Counted from the first letter of the stretch, positions 54,689-63,641 are shown. The stretch is 64,000 nucleotides of DNA from Negativicoccus succinicivorans (GCF_014207605.1 NZ_JACHHI010000001.1:278414-342413); one strand, 5' to 3'. Numbers and translations: made by a program. The notes: a model not told the origin generated them from the sequence alone.

Positions 54689-55483
54689 TCAAAGCCAAAA
54701 ATACAGGCAGGTTGCCACCGCGAGCGCAAAACGATAGTACGCGAACGAAGCCAGGCTTGAATTATTTAAAAATTTCAAGAACCACAGTACCGACGCATAA
54801 GCAACGACGGCGGCAGTGACAAAGCCCAATGCAAAAATGCCGAAATCGCTCCAATGCAAATACCGCCAAATTTTCAATAAATCATAGGTGCATGCTACAA
54901 ACATCAACGGCGCGGCCATGATGAATGAAAAATCCGCGGCCGCTTTGCGGGAAATGCCGAGTAACAGCCCGCCCGAAATCGTCGAGCCGCTACGCGAAAA
55001 TCCGGGCCATAAAGAAAGAACTTGGAATACGCCGATCAGAACCGCCTGTTTTGTCGTAATGGCGTCGACATCGGCAGTGCGCGTTCGAATATTAACACGT
55101 TCCGCAAACAACATCAGAATGCCGCCCAAGATCAAACCGATAACGACCGTTTGCCAGCCGAATAAGTACGTCTTAATAAAGTGATGCGTCAAGTAGCCGA
55201 TCGCCATCGCCGGCAGCATCGCGCAAACCAGGTTGTAGCAGGAAGTACCGCGTTTTTTGAACCAGTTTTCGCGCCGCAGCATCATTTTAAATTTATCTTT
55301 ATAAATCAAAAGCACCGACAAAATCGCGCCCAACTGAATAAACACTTCAAAGACGCTTTCTTTCGTGCCGGAAAAGCCGATCATATCTCCGACAATGATC
55401 ATGTGTCCGGTACTGGATACCGGAATATATTCCGTGATACCTTCCACAATGCCGATGATTAACGCGGCAAAATATTCATACAT
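54689..55483 (-). CDS. uppP: Undecaprenyl-diphosphate phosphatase
   Basis: Integral membrane phosphatase that recycles the lipid carrier of cell wall synthesis (BacA/UppP). 264 aa from the ATG at 55483, with AGGAGG 8 nt upstream. GIVEGITEYIPVSSTGHMII near the start is the first active-site motif, and VLSLWPGFSRSGSTISGGLLLG near residue 154 the second. Several spans. Its location between ompM and a NUDIX gene is not informative. Confidence 0.97.
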   Translation of the reverse strand: MYEYFAALIIGIVEGITEYIPVSSTGHMIIVGDMIGFSGTKESVFEVFIQLGAILSVLLIYKDKFKMMLRRENWFKKRGTSCYNLVCAMLPAMAIGYLTHHFIKTYLFGWQTVVIGLILGGILMLFAERVNIRTRTADVDAITTKQAVLIGVFQVLSLWPGFSRSGSTISGGLLLGISRKAAADFSFIMAAPLMFVACTYDLLKIWRYLHWSDFGIFALGFVTAAVVAYASVLWFLKFLNNSSLASFAYYRFALAVATCLYFWL

Positions 55484-55508
55484 AATTCGTTCCTCCTGCA
55501 TGTAATTC

Positions 55509-56015
55509 TTAGGCTAATAAACCTTGATAAAACAATTTATTCAACACCATTCGATCGGTCGGGAATGCCAGCTCCGGCAAATACCGATAGTGAAAATAAC
55601 GCGCATCCGCCGCGTCATCCGAGGCTTGCAAATCCCCGCCCGTTACCGTGCACATAAACCAGCAGCCGACACTGAGCGCCGCCGGTTGATGGAAGTTGGA
55701 CTCTACTTCATAAATGCGCTCGGCCGTAACGGCAAGACCCGTTTCCTCCGCCATTTCCCGAACCAATGCCGCGCGGATATCTTCGCCCCACTCAATATGG
55801 CCGCAGGGAATACACCATTTCCCCGGATAGGTTTCGCCGGCGGCGCGTTGGACCAGCAGTATCGCGCCTGTGTCATTCAAAACAATTCCCGCCACCGCCG
55901 CCATCGGATTGCGGTACAAAAATTTTTCGCAGTGCGGGCAATACAAGCACGGCGGCTCTTTATCCGTTTTCGTTACCAAGGGTGTGCCGCAATATGGGCA
56001 ATAGCGATAATCCAT
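55509..56015 (-). CDS. NUDIX hydrolase with N-terminal zinc ribbon
   Basis: 168 aa. A zinc ribbon (CPYCG...CPHCEKF, residues 6-32) precedes the Nudix fold; the Nudix box GHIEWGEDIRAALVREMAEETGL near residue 73 is complete. The arrangement resembles NudC/ADP-ribose pyrophosphatase-type enzymes but without the NudC SQPWPFPxS tail, so the nucleotide substrate is open. GGAGG lies 4 nt before the ATG. Confidence 0.9.
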   Translation of the reverse strand: MDYRYCPYCGTPLVTKTDKEPPCLYCPHCEKFLYRNPMAAVAGIVLNDTGAILLVQRAAGETYPGKWCIPCGHIEWGEDIRAALVREMAEETGLAVTAERIYEVESNFHQPAALSVGCWFMCTVTGGDLQASDDAADARYFHYRYLPELAFPTDRMVLNKLFYQGLLA

Positions 56016-56035
56016 GCCGCCTCCACAAAAAAGAA

Positions 56036-56059
56036 GAACCGCTTCCGCAGAAGCGGTTC
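56036..56059 (-). terminator. Terminator after the BrxF-like gene
   Basis: Nine-base perfect stem GAACCGCTT / AAGCGGTTC on the minus strand followed by TTCTTTTTTG. Confidence 0.88.
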
Positions 56060-56075
56060 CTCAGCTATGGTTACA

Positions 56076-56540
56076 TCAGTCCAGCGTAATGACCTGTTTC
56101 GGATCATCAATGTCAGTACTGAAATAATTTTCTTTACTGTTATGTTCCAATTTTAAAGTCTTGCCGTCAAACGAACCGCGCCAGCCAACGATAATGGTAT
56201 GATCCTGACTGAGCTTTTTAATGATTTCCAGCGGCTCTAATTTAAAGATCGGTGCAAAGAGGATTTCCACGCCGTCTAAAATCACAATGTCCGCAGCAAG
56301 CGCCTTGAATGCTTTCACAAAAGATTCTTTAGCTTCCACCTTGCGCTCTTCATTTTCCATTTCAAACAGTTTTTCCATTAAAAGCTCTTTGGCTTCCACG
56401 TAAGTATAATCTTCCGCTCGTTCCACTTCCCGCAAAAGTTTACTTTTCCCCGAACCGGCACCGCCGACCACAAAGAGTAACTTTTCCGGTAATTCCTGAA
56501 CTTCCTGTACACGTGCCTTTACATCTGCAACTGTCACCAT
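56076..56540 (-). CDS. Small P-loop ATPase, BrxF-like
   Basis: 154 aa. Walker A VVGGAGSGKSKLLRE (residues 24-38), a helical charged segment, Walker B DIVILDGVEILFAP (84-97), then KLEPLEIIKKLSQDHTIIVGWRG (100-122). The order and the text around Walker B and the IIVGW strand resemble BrxF of type 3 BREX phage defence. No brxC, pglZ, methylase or helicase is adjacent, so it is an orphan here and may serve another function. Single-gene unit: terminator directly after it, own -10-like TATAAT at 56574-56579. The resemblance is from memory of the family and needs a profile search. Confidence 0.7.
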   Translation of the reverse strand: MVTVADVKARVQEVQELPEKLLFVVGGAGSGKSKLLREVERAEDYTYVEAKELLMEKLFEMENEERKVEAKESFVKAFKALAADIVILDGVEILFAPIFKLEPLEIIKKLSQDHTIIVGWRGSFDGKTLKLEHNSKENYFSTDIDDPKQVITLD

Positions 56541-56599
56541 GCTATCACGCCCCTGTACAATTTTGTTATGGTTATTATAATATAGATTTTCTGAAATAG

Positions 56600-57760
56600 C
56601 TAGACTTGCGCGTCGGATTTATCTTGTGATGTGCGCGTAAAACCGTAGCGTTCCTCCGGCGTAGCCGCCTCGCTGATCCGCCCTTGCGTCAAAATGATAT
56701 CCGTTAACTGATCTTTTTGCGTATCCAACACAAAAACCAGGTAGATTCGCTTCGCAAGATTTTGCGGGTAATACAATAATGCCGTTTGCTGTTGATCACC
56801 CGCATACACGATGGCATTCGGTTCGCCGTAAATATGTATCACCGTCGAAAGGCTGTCACCAATCGCAATGCCTTTATCCGTCGCCACATTTGTATTGCGT
56901 AAAAATACGCGTTTTATTCTTTGCGTCTTGCTTTCTACCGTTACCCCGAAGTCACCATGCATCCAAATTTCGGTTTCTCCCTGCGTCAAATGCGTTTCCC
57001 ACTCCGACCAGGAGGGCTCTTGATACATTGTTCCCGGAACAAAACCCAATAGCGATGCCGGCGTATTGACGATGAATGACAAGTCATGTTTCTCTTTGGG
57101 TACAGCGACATATGCCAGCTGCATGGACTTGACCTGCAATTCATGTATGGCAAAGGTCAATTCATAGTTAATTTCATTTTCGTACAGCCGATAGCGGTAG
57201 TACGAAGTTTTTGTCGACGACTCATATTCTACTCGAGAAGGCGTGCCGTATACGCGGATTACATTTTCACGGCTGTTGCCGATGCCGATACCACGCGGTG
57301 TCATGAGCTTTGTTTTGGTGACTGTAAGCGCGCTGAGTCCGGTCAGTGTTCGTATCGGTTCCACCCCGATCGTCGCAGCCGTTTTTTGACCATACGGCAA
57401 GCTCTGTTGTACTGTCGCTTCCGCCTCTTTAAAATGGTAGCGATCGATACGATTTCCCCGCATGATTGTCAAGGGCGCTCCCAACACGCCGGTTAATCTC
57501 TCCGGATCGTCACCGAGACGCAGGCCTCCTATAGAAAAATCTTGCGCCGTAAGCGATTCGTTTTGAATTTTAGCAACACTCCATACGAGCATTTTCTGAT
57601 TCCCGTCAGGACCCGTTTCCTGGCGCGCGGCACCGGCCTCTGAATTGACTCCCGGCGGCGTCACCGTCTTGGTTGTCATATCCGCTTGTGCTGCGGCAAA
57701 ACACGGTAATGATATGGCGCAAGCGGCGATCAAGAACTTTTGTAAACTGTATTTTTTCAT
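56600..57760 (-). CDS. Secreted protein with three BamE/SmpA-like repeats
   Basis: 386 aa from the ATG at 57760. Signal peptide MKKYSLQKFLIAACAISLPCFAAAQA. The mature protein contains three copies of a G(I)xxGdSxxxVxxvyGxP pattern, at about residues 75-101 (GGLRLGDDPERLTGVLGAP), 155-181 (GIGIGNSRENVIRVYGTP) and 295-321 (GIAIGDSLSTVIHIYGEP). The pattern recalls SmpA/OmlA (BamE) domains of outer-membrane assembly factors. No lipobox, so periplasmic rather than anchored. I do not recognise the full architecture. Divergent to the SIMPL gene across a 114-nt region with TATAAT at 57809-57814. Confidence 0.75.
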   Translation of the reverse strand: MKKYSLQKFLIAACAISLPCFAAAQADMTTKTVTPPGVNSEAGAARQETGPDGNQKMLVWSVAKIQNESLTAQDFSIGGLRLGDDPERLTGVLGAPLTIMRGNRIDRYHFKEAEATVQQSLPYGQKTAATIGVEPIRTLTGLSALTVTKTKLMTPRGIGIGNSRENVIRVYGTPSRVEYESSTKTSYYRYRLYENEINYELTFAIHELQVKSMQLAYVAVPKEKHDLSFIVNTPASLLGFVPGTMYQEPSWSEWETHLTQGETEIWMHGDFGVTVESKTQRIKRVFLRNTNVATDKGIAIGDSLSTVIHIYGEPNAIVYAGDQQQTALLYYPQNLAKRIYLVFVLDTQKDQLTDIILTQGRISEAATPEERYGFTRTSQDKSDAQV

Positions 57761-57808
57761 TATGTCCTCCACGGTACTTAATTTAACCGTTTGTTTCCCT
57801 TGCTTTCA

Positions 57809-57817
57809 ATTATACCA
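57809..57817 (-). promoter_or_regulatory. Extended -10 promoter of the BamE-like repeat gene
   Basis: TGGTATAAT on the minus strand (TATAAT at 57809-57814), about 50 nt before the ATG at 57760. A TAAAAT at 57831-57836 on the other strand may serve the SIMPL gene. Confidence 0.55.
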
Positions 57818-57874
57818 AAATACAATGTGGTAAAATATTCTTAGATAGATTCTGTTTTTTAAGGAGGTTTTCCT

Positions 57875-58600
57875 ATGTTACGCAAATGGATTTTAGCAGG
57901 CTTACTTGCCACCGGTCTTACCGCCACCGGAATGTACGGCGTGCAGGCCGCTGTAATGGATGCTACGGCGCCGCAACGCACTGTCTCGGTCGAGGGCCAG
58001 GCACAACGCGAGCTGGTTCCGAATAAAGCGCAAATGCGTTTCGGTATCGAAGGGCAAGGCGCGGATGCCAAAGTAGCGAAAGAAGCCTACGATCAACGCA
58101 TGCAATCGGTAGTGGCTGCCCTTAAAGCGGCCGGCGTGAAAGATAAGGACTTGAAAACCGCCAATTTCTTAATTACGCCGGTATATACGTATCCGAAAGA
58201 TGGCACTGCACCGAAAATCGAAGCGTATCGCGTGACCAACGAAATCGTCTTCGAAACGAAAGACACCGCTCTTTTGAGCCGCGTGTTGGATTCTGTTGTA
58301 AACGCCGGTGCCAACACGGTTTCCGATGTTCAGTTTGTCGTGGATCAACCGCAACAGTTGAAAGACGAATTACTGGCCGAAGCCATTGACAACGGTCGGC
58401 GCACCGCGCAAGTGATAGCGCGCGCGGGACATGCCCGTCTGGGACGCCTGATGAATGCCAGCGTCGCTCCGACAAATGAATACTGGGCGGCTCCAATGAT
58501 GGCGCGGGCATCGTTTGATAGCGCACCTTCCACGCCTCTTTTCCCCGGCAGTCAAAAGGTATCGATGCGCGTCAGCCTCGTGTTTGAGTTAGTCGATTAA
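57875..58600 (+). CDS. SIMPL-domain (DUF541) secreted protein
   Basis: 241 aa. Signal peptide to about residue 26 (LLATGLTATGMYGVQAA), then a SIMPL/DUF541 domain: TVSVEGQAQRELVPNKAQMRFGIEGQG, KAAGVKDKDLKTANFLITPVYTYP, YRVTNEIVFETKDTALLSRVLD and a closing KVSMRVSLVFELVD strand. Family members are periplasmic or outer-membrane linked proteins of unclear function, related to BP26/YggE. AAGGAGG upstream. Followed closely by a flavin reductase-like gene. Confidence 0.92.
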   Translation: MLRKWILAGLLATGLTATGMYGVQAAVMDATAPQRTVSVEGQAQRELVPNKAQMRFGIEGQGADAKVAKEAYDQRMQSVVAALKAAGVKDKDLKTANFLITPVYTYPKDGTAPKIEAYRVTNEIVFETKDTALLSRVLDSVVNAGANTVSDVQFVVDQPQQLKDELLAEAIDNGRRTAQVIARAGHARLGRLMNASVAPTNEYWAAPMMARASFDSAPSTPLFPGSQKVSMRVSLVFELVD

Positions 58601-58610
58601 AGGAGTTCAT

Positions 58611-59132
58611 ATGGCAACAGAATGGAATACTCTGACTCCCGCCGAAGCCGCCGCCAAATTTATCGGCGCTGTTCGCGGCGGTGTATTTTTAACGACAGGT
58701 ACGCTTACCGAAGCCAACTCAATGTATTTAAATTGGGGATCGATCGGTTACCGTTGGCGACGATATGTTGTCACGATTTGCGTAAAGCCGTCACGATACA
58801 CGCATGAACTTTTAGAAAAAAGGGATGAGTTTACGATCTCCGTCCCCTTGCTTGATGATTATCGCCCAATGCTTCAATATTGTGGCACGCACAGCGGCCG
58901 CGATGAAGATAAAATAAGCGCGGCGGGTCTGACTCTTTGCGCTCCCAAACAAGGCAGTACACCGGTGTTAGGCGGCACGGGATGGATGCATTTGGAATGT
59001 CGTACTTTGCAGTCGCTGGCATTTCCTAAAGAGAGTTTGGATCCGGAAATTTTCAGTTTCTTTTATGATCGTGATCCGGATGATGTACATACGTTTTACG
59101 TAGCGGAAATCATGAGCGCTTACGAAGTATGA
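58611..59132 (+). CDS. Flavin reductase-like FMN-binding protein
   Basis: 173 aa. Begins in a FMN-binding split barrel: [27 protein letters not shown] near residue 22, [29 protein letters not shown] near residue 52. Family members bind FMN or reduce flavins for partner oxygenases or detoxification; a specific partner is not visible. AAAGGAG lies 5 nt before the ATG, 10 nt after the SIMPL gene. Confidence 0.88.
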   Translation: MATEWNTLTPAEAAAKFIGAVRGGVFLTTGTLTEANSMYLNWGSIGYRWRRYVVTICVKPSRYTHELLEKRDEFTISVPLLDDYRPMLQYCGTHSGRDEDKISAAGLTLCAPKQGSTPVLGGTGWMHLECRTLQSLAFPKESLDPEIFSFFYDRDPDDVHTFYVAEIMSAYEV

Positions 59133-59141
59133 TTTTTTTGC

Positions 59142-59169
59142 AAATAGCCGTTCTTTTGAGCGGCTATTT
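59142..59169 (+). terminator. Terminator after the flavin reductase-like gene
   Basis: Nine-base stem AAATAGCCG / CGGCTATTT with a 10-base interior, followed by TCTTTTTG. Confidence 0.8.
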
Positions 59170-59202
59170 TCTTTTTGTATATCACGAAAATACATTTGTC
59201 TA

Positions 59203-59231
59203 TTGTCTTTCCACATTTATTTCGCTATAAT
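59203..59231 (+). promoter_or_regulatory. sstT promoter
   Basis: TTGTCT (59203-59208), 17-bp spacer and consensus TATAAT (59226-59231). Confidence 0.75.
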
Positions 59232-59259
59232 AAGCGTATTAAATTGTGGAGGGAAGAAT

Positions 59260-60480
59260 ATGATTAAAAACTTTTGGCGCTGGGTCAATGAAACCAGCTT
59301 GGTGAAATTGATTCTTGTCGGAATCATTTTGGGGATCCTGCTCGCCGTATTTATTCCCCAATGGGCAGCTTCCATTTCGATTTTGGGTACGTTATTCGTT
59401 AATGCCTTAAAAGCGGTTGCGCCTGTCCTCGTATTTGTCCTGGTAATGGCGGCACTGGCTACCAAACGCGCCGGCGCTTCCAGCAACATGCGACCGCTCC
59501 TGGTACTTTACGTTGTGAGTACCTTCGTCGCTTCGCTGACGGCCGTCGCGGCTTCGTTCCTGTTCCCGACAATTTTACAACTGCAAGTCACCGATGCGCA
59601 GCTCGCTCCGCCGACTAATATTATCGAAGTCATCCGTACTGTTGTTCTGAATATCGTGGATAATCCCGTACATGCACTCATAAATGCCAATTATATCGGT
59701 ATATTGGCCTGGGCGAGTGTCATGGGAATTGCGCTCCGTCAGGCCAACGACACGACGAAGCAGTTGATCTCGGATTTTGCGCAAGTGATCACACAATTGG
59801 TACAATGGGTATTGCGCTTTGCTCCGATCGGTATTTTCGGCTTAGTCGCGTCCACCATTGCCGAAAGCGGCTTTGGCGCCCTCATCGGTTATGTAAAATT
59901 ACTGGCGGTATTACTGGGTTGCTTCTTCTTCATCGCATTGGTGATGAATCCTTTAATCGCCTTTGTCAAAATGCGTATCAATCCGTATCCGCTTGTTCTG
60001 ACAACCCTGCGTGAAAGCGGTTTGTACGCCTTTTTCACTCGCAGTTCCGCCGCGAATATTCCGGTTAATATGAACCTTTGCCAAAAACTCGGTTTGGATG
60101 AAGATACGTATTCCGTGTCCATTCCGCTGGGTGCCACCATTAACATGTCGGGCGCAGCGATCACGATTGCGGTACTGACACTTTCTGCCGTGCATACACT
60201 CGACATTCCGGTCGATTTTGCGACGGCGTTTCTCCTCTGTGTCATTTCTGCCGTCGGTGCCTGCGGCGCATCCGGTGTAGCGGGCGGTTCGCTTTTACTG
60301 ATACCTCTGGCCTGCAGCCTGTTTGGTATCAGCAATGACATTGCCATGCAAGTCGTCGGTGTCGGGTTTATCATCGGTGTTTTGCAAGACTCCTGCGAAA
60401 CCGCTTTAAATTCTTCCAGCGACGTGCTTTTTACCGCTGTTGCAGAGTTTGCCGAACGTCGTAAAGAAGGTCGTTTATAG
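59260..60480 (+). CDS. sstT: Sodium:serine/threonine symporter
   Basis: Dicarboxylate/amino acid:cation symporter of the SstT type, 406 aa from the ATG at 59260 (GGAGG 7 nt upstream; an ATG-type start at 59203 lies in the promoter). [21 protein letters not shown] at the start, [17 protein letters not shown] near residue 50, the hairpin [18 protein letters not shown] near residue 267 and [15 protein letters not shown] near residue 298, which carries the transport core. About eight spans. Confidence 0.95.
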   Translation: MIKNFWRWVNETSLVKLILVGIILGILLAVFIPQWAASISILGTLFVNALKAVAPVLVFVLVMAALATKRAGASSNMRPLLVLYVVSTFVASLTAVAASFLFPTILQLQVTDAQLAPPTNIIEVIRTVVLNIVDNPVHALINANYIGILAWASVMGIALRQANDTTKQLISDFAQVITQLVQWVLRFAPIGIFGLVASTIAESGFGALIGYVKLLAVLLGCFFFIALVMNPLIAFVKMRINPYPLVLTTLRESGLYAFFTRSSAANIPVNMNLCQKLGLDEDTYSVSIPLGATINMSGAAITIAVLTLSAVHTLDIPVDFATAFLLCVISAVGACGASGVAGGSLLLIPLACSLFGISNDIAMQVVGVGFIIGVLQDSCETALNSSSDVLFTAVAEFAERRKEGRL

Positions 60481-60490
60481 TTATTAAATA

Positions 60491-60522
60491 AAAAACGGTA
60501 TCCTTTTGAGGATACCGTTTTT
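60491..60522. terminator. Bidirectional terminator between sstT and the flavoprotein gene
   Basis: Perfect 13-bp stem AAAAACGGTATCC / GGATACCGTTTTT with a six-base loop between convergent genes. Confidence 0.92.
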
Positions 60523-60526
60523 TTCT

Positions 60527-62044
60527 TTATACTTTACCTTCCACAAAATATCTTGTCCACATCGAAACTTCATTTAAGCTCGGATGCGGTGCCATCGTTT
60601 CACTCACCGTTTGCACACGTTGCGGTAAAAGTTCACGCACTAAGCCTCGATCGCGCAATTTTTGCACCGTCTCCGAACCGATCCCCGGATGAATCGGCGT
60701 CAGTTCCATAGTCCCCGCATTCAACAAATTCACATACGGCTGGAGTAAAACAGAAGCCTGATACCCCACCATATGAGCGCCCAAAATAATTTGCGTCGGA
60801 CGATCAATCACCAGCTTGATGAACCCGTCTTCCGGACTCCCGTGCGTGATGCCGAGCGCATAGGCTTTAACAGTATCAGAGTAATAATGTAACGCGGTCT
60901 GCACTTTATATCCCTGTTCTTTGGCTGCTTTTTCCGTCAAGCCCACATGCGCCGCTTCCGGATGCGTATAGGTAACGACCGGAACATTCGTGTAGGTTGC
61001 CCAGCGCCATTTTTGCGGATCTTTCTCTTCATACAAGTTATGGGCAATAATGTCTGCTTCATAGTTCGCTTTGTGCCGGAACGGCGCCTGCCCATTCACA
61101 TCGCCCAACGCGTAAACACCCGTCTGGGATGTTTCCAAAAACTCGTTTGTGATGATGTTACCTTTAGCGTCCGTTTTAATCTCCGTCTTCGCCAAATCCA
61201 GCCAATCTGTATTGGGAACAATCCCCGCGGCTACGAAAACAACATCCGTGGTAAAGGTCTTATTTTCTTGCGTCGCGCGATCGCTGATCGTACAACGGAT
61301 CTCCCCACCGTCTTTGCGAACACTTTCGACCGACTGATTGGTATAAACGGTAACACCCGAATTTCGCAAGGACCGCAAAACGAATTCCGAAATTTCCGGT
61401 TCTTCACGCGGCACAAGATATTGATTATGCTGCACCAAAGTCACGTTGACGCCCAATGCGGAAAAACTGTGTGCAAATTCGGTACCGATCGGGCCGCCCC
61501 CCAAGATCGTCATGGTCTCGGGCAACGTTTTAAGAAAGCGATCACCGAAAAAAGATTCGCTTGTTAAATATGGAATGGTTTCCAAGCCGGGCACATCGGG
61601 AATGTTGGTGCGCGCCCCCACTCCCAACACAATGATCGGTGCGGTAATATCTGCCGTCTTACTTGCGTCACAAGTGACTTGGAGTGTATCTTTACCGATG
61701 AATTTCGCGGTGCCGTGATAAACATCCAAATTTTCACGTTGCTTATAATCTTTCGCCATAGTTTGCGAGACGTTGATTTGTTTCCAAAGCCGTCGCGAAA
61801 TAACTTCCCAATCGAGCGTCGGTTTTTCTCCTTTAACTCCCATTTCGGCCCAACGTTCCGTATCCCGCAATGCATCCGCCGCCGTTACCATAACCTTCGT
61901 CGGAATGCAGCCGTGATTGAGGCAGGTACCGCCAAATTTAGCACGTTCCACTACTGCTACCTTTTGCCCGCGTTGCAATGCAGTTTCCAACACGGTCAGA
62001 GCGGCGCCGGTGCCCACTACGATTAAATCATATTTTTTTACCAT
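60527..62044 (-). CDS. FAD-dependent pyridine nucleotide-disulfide oxidoreductase
   Basis: 505 aa class I flavoprotein from the ATG at 62044 (GGGAG 5 nt upstream). FAD site YDLIVVGTGAALTVLETAL, redox pair in GGTCLNHGCIPTK near residue 36, NAD(P) site ILGGGPIGTEFAHSFSALG near residue 180, second FAD motif TGVYALGDVNGQ near residue 310, and the dimerisation domain. The C-terminal HPxxxE motif appears as HPSLNE near residue 487, after a further HPGIGSE near residue 454. Related to dihydrolipoamide dehydrogenase and mycothione or mercuric reductases; no dehydrogenase-complex genes are adjacent, so the substrate is undecided. Confidence 0.88.
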   Translation of the reverse strand: MVKKYDLIVVGTGAALTVLETALQRGQKVAVVERAKFGGTCLNHGCIPTKVMVTAADALRDTERWAEMGVKGEKPTLDWEVISRRLWKQINVSQTMAKDYKQRENLDVYHGTAKFIGKDTLQVTCDASKTADITAPIIVLGVGARTNIPDVPGLETIPYLTSESFFGDRFLKTLPETMTILGGGPIGTEFAHSFSALGVNVTLVQHNQYLVPREEPEISEFVLRSLRNSGVTVYTNQSVESVRKDGGEIRCTISDRATQENKTFTTDVVFVAAGIVPNTDWLDLAKTEIKTDAKGNIITNEFLETSQTGVYALGDVNGQAPFRHKANYEADIIAHNLYEEKDPQKWRWATYTNVPVVTYTHPEAAHVGLTEKAAKEQGYKVQTALHYYSDTVKAYALGITHGSPEDGFIKLVIDRPTQIILGAHMVGYQASVLLQPYVNLLNAGTMELTPIHPGIGSETVQKLRDRGLVRELLPQRVQTVSETMAPHPSLNEVSMWTRYFVEGKV

Positions 62045-62121
62045 GGTATCTCCCATCGTTTGCATTAATGATTACTCATTTCCTTTATTTTAACATGGGG
62101 ACGAAATAGAATTTTTTAAGA

Positions 62122-62130
62122 TGCTATAAT
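62122..62130 (+). promoter_or_regulatory. Extended -10 promoter of the sirtuin gene
   Basis: TGCTATAAT, with TATAAT at 62125-62130, about 30 nt before the ATG. Confidence 0.65.
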
Positions 62131-62159
62131 GAAAAAAAGACTACGCAAAGGAGGTTGCT

Positions 62160-62930
62160 ATGACACGCACAAATGCATCCTATCAAGAACGACTGAAAGC
62201 ATTTCAAGCCCTTTTACAAAATCATCAACGTATTGTTTTTTTCGGCGGTGCCGGCGTATCTACCGAATCCGACATCCCAGACTTTCGCGGGACGCACGGT
62301 ATCTTTAACCGTGACACGGGTACGCCTTACTCGGCGGAAGAAATGGTCTCGCATCATTTCTATGTTGAGCATCCGGAAGAGTTTTTCAGTAATTACAAAG
62401 TACGCCAAGGTATGATGAAGGATGTACAACCGAATCGCGCCCATATAATGCTCGCCAAATTGGAAAAAATGGGTAAACTCCAAGCGATCATCACGCAAAA
62501 TATCGACGGTTTACACCAACGTGCCGGCAGCCAAACCGTTTACGAACTGCACGGTTCCATTCATCGCAATTACTGTACAAAATGCCATGCATCATATTCT
62601 ATTGACGATATTATCGAACGCAGCAATCCGATACCGCATTGTGACAAATGCGGCGGCATTATCAAGCCGGATGTCGTTCTATTTGAGGAACCATTGGATA
62701 ACGATACGGTTTTCAACGCGATTCAAGCGATTCGTGATGCTGATATGCTGATTATCGGCGGCACCAGTTTAGTGGTTTGGCCGGCCGCGGGATTCATTCA
62801 TGAGTTTAGCGGCGATGCAATAGTGTTAATTAATCAAGATTCCACTCCGCGCGATCAAGCGGCCAATATTTTATTTCGCGAGTCTATCGGTCAGGTATTG
62901 GAAGACGCGATCTCGCCTTTACTTACATAA
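62160..62930 (+). CDS. cobB: NAD-dependent protein deacylase (Sir2/CobB family)
   Basis: 256 aa. FFGGAGVSTESDIPDFRG near residue 27 binds NAD, ITQNIDGLHQRAG near residue 112, catalytic His in YELHGS near residue 131, the zinc set CTKC (near 140) and CDKC (near 164), KPDVVLFEE near residue 172 and GGTSLVVWPAAGF near residue 202. Removes acyl groups from lysines using NAD. AAAGGAGG upstream; divergent from the flavoprotein gene. Confidence 0.96.
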   Translation: MTRTNASYQERLKAFQALLQNHQRIVFFGGAGVSTESDIPDFRGTHGIFNRDTGTPYSAEEMVSHHFYVEHPEEFFSNYKVRQGMMKDVQPNRAHIMLAKLEKMGKLQAIITQNIDGLHQRAGSQTVYELHGSIHRNYCTKCHASYSIDDIIERSNPIPHCDKCGGIIKPDVVLFEEPLDNDTVFNAIQAIRDADMLIIGGTSLVVWPAAGFIHEFSGDAIVLINQDSTPRDQAANILFRESIGQVLEDAISPLLT

Positions 62931-62958
62931 AAAAACACGGCTTGCGCCGTGTTTTTTT
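62929..62958. terminator. Bidirectional terminator after cobB
   Basis: Perfect 13-bp stem AAAAAAACACGGC / GCCGTGTTTTTTT around TTGC between convergent genes. Confidence 0.92.
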
Positions 62959-62980
62959 GTTTCTGCTGTTTCGTGTTTTC

Positions 62981-63559
62981 TCATTGATTCTTTTGCGGAT
63001 GGTGTTTTGCCGCCACTTCCGTGCGACGTTTACGAGCACGATTACGACCGACTTTAATTTGCGGTAACGGTCCGCCGATGACGTGACGTAAATGATCCGG
63101 CCAAGCGTAATCGACTGCTAACGCCAACAGCATAGCCAACAACGCCGCTACCGACCAAGGCACGAAAATAGTCAGCGCCTGCTCGCCGATCAGGCACCAC
63201 AGTAAAAACAGTCCCATCCCGACCTGACCGACATAACCCCAGCCAATGGCATATACATAGCGAAGCCAACCGCTGTTTTTCTTTTGCTCCATTATGGTTC
63301 CGAAATAATAGGCAGCGGTGCCGACCGAAATCGCCAGCATCAAATGTCCGGCAATTCCCAGCGGTAACCCCTGCCAATAGCCAACCATAATAAAACCTAT
63401 AAATCCGACCAATGCGCCGATGATTGGTGCCATGATGAGTGCTGCCAAGTAAGGAGCAAATGCTGTTAAATTAACATACGGAATAATTTGCAAACCCATT
63501 CCGGCGATACAAATCATAATATATGCAAAAGTAAATAAGACAAGACGTTGACGTGACAT
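62981..63559 (-). CDS. Small integral membrane protein, possibly an ECF-type substrate-binding subunit
   Basis: 192 aa with about five or six hydrophobic spans (e.g. LVLFTFAYIMICIAGMGLQIIPY, LAALIMAPIIGALVGFIGFI, VAALLAMLLALAVDYAW) and a very basic C-terminal tail (GRNRARKRRTEVAAKHH). Length and the early FAPYLAALIMAPIIGALVG segment resemble S-components of ECF vitamin transporters, but no ligand signature is recognised, so this is tentative. Downstream of tuf and separated from it by a terminator. Confidence 0.6.
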   Translation of the reverse strand: MSRQRLVLFTFAYIMICIAGMGLQIIPYVNLTAFAPYLAALIMAPIIGALVGFIGFIMVGYWQGLPLGIAGHLMLAISVGTAAYYFGTIMEQKKNSGWLRYVYAIGWGYVGQVGMGLFLLWCLIGEQALTIFVPWSVAALLAMLLALAVDYAWPDHLRHVIGGPLPQIKVGRNRARKRRTEVAAKHHPQKNQ

Positions 63560-63641
63560 GCAAAAACTCCATTTCTCAGCGTAAGTTATTTAAATTATAG
63601 CATTTCACTTCTGCTTCGCCAACTGCACCCAATCACATAAT

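Noticed and set aside
56076..56540. A BREX phage-defence island
   Set aside because: Only one BrxF-like gene is present; flanking genes are uppP, NUDIX and secreted proteins, with no other BREX component.
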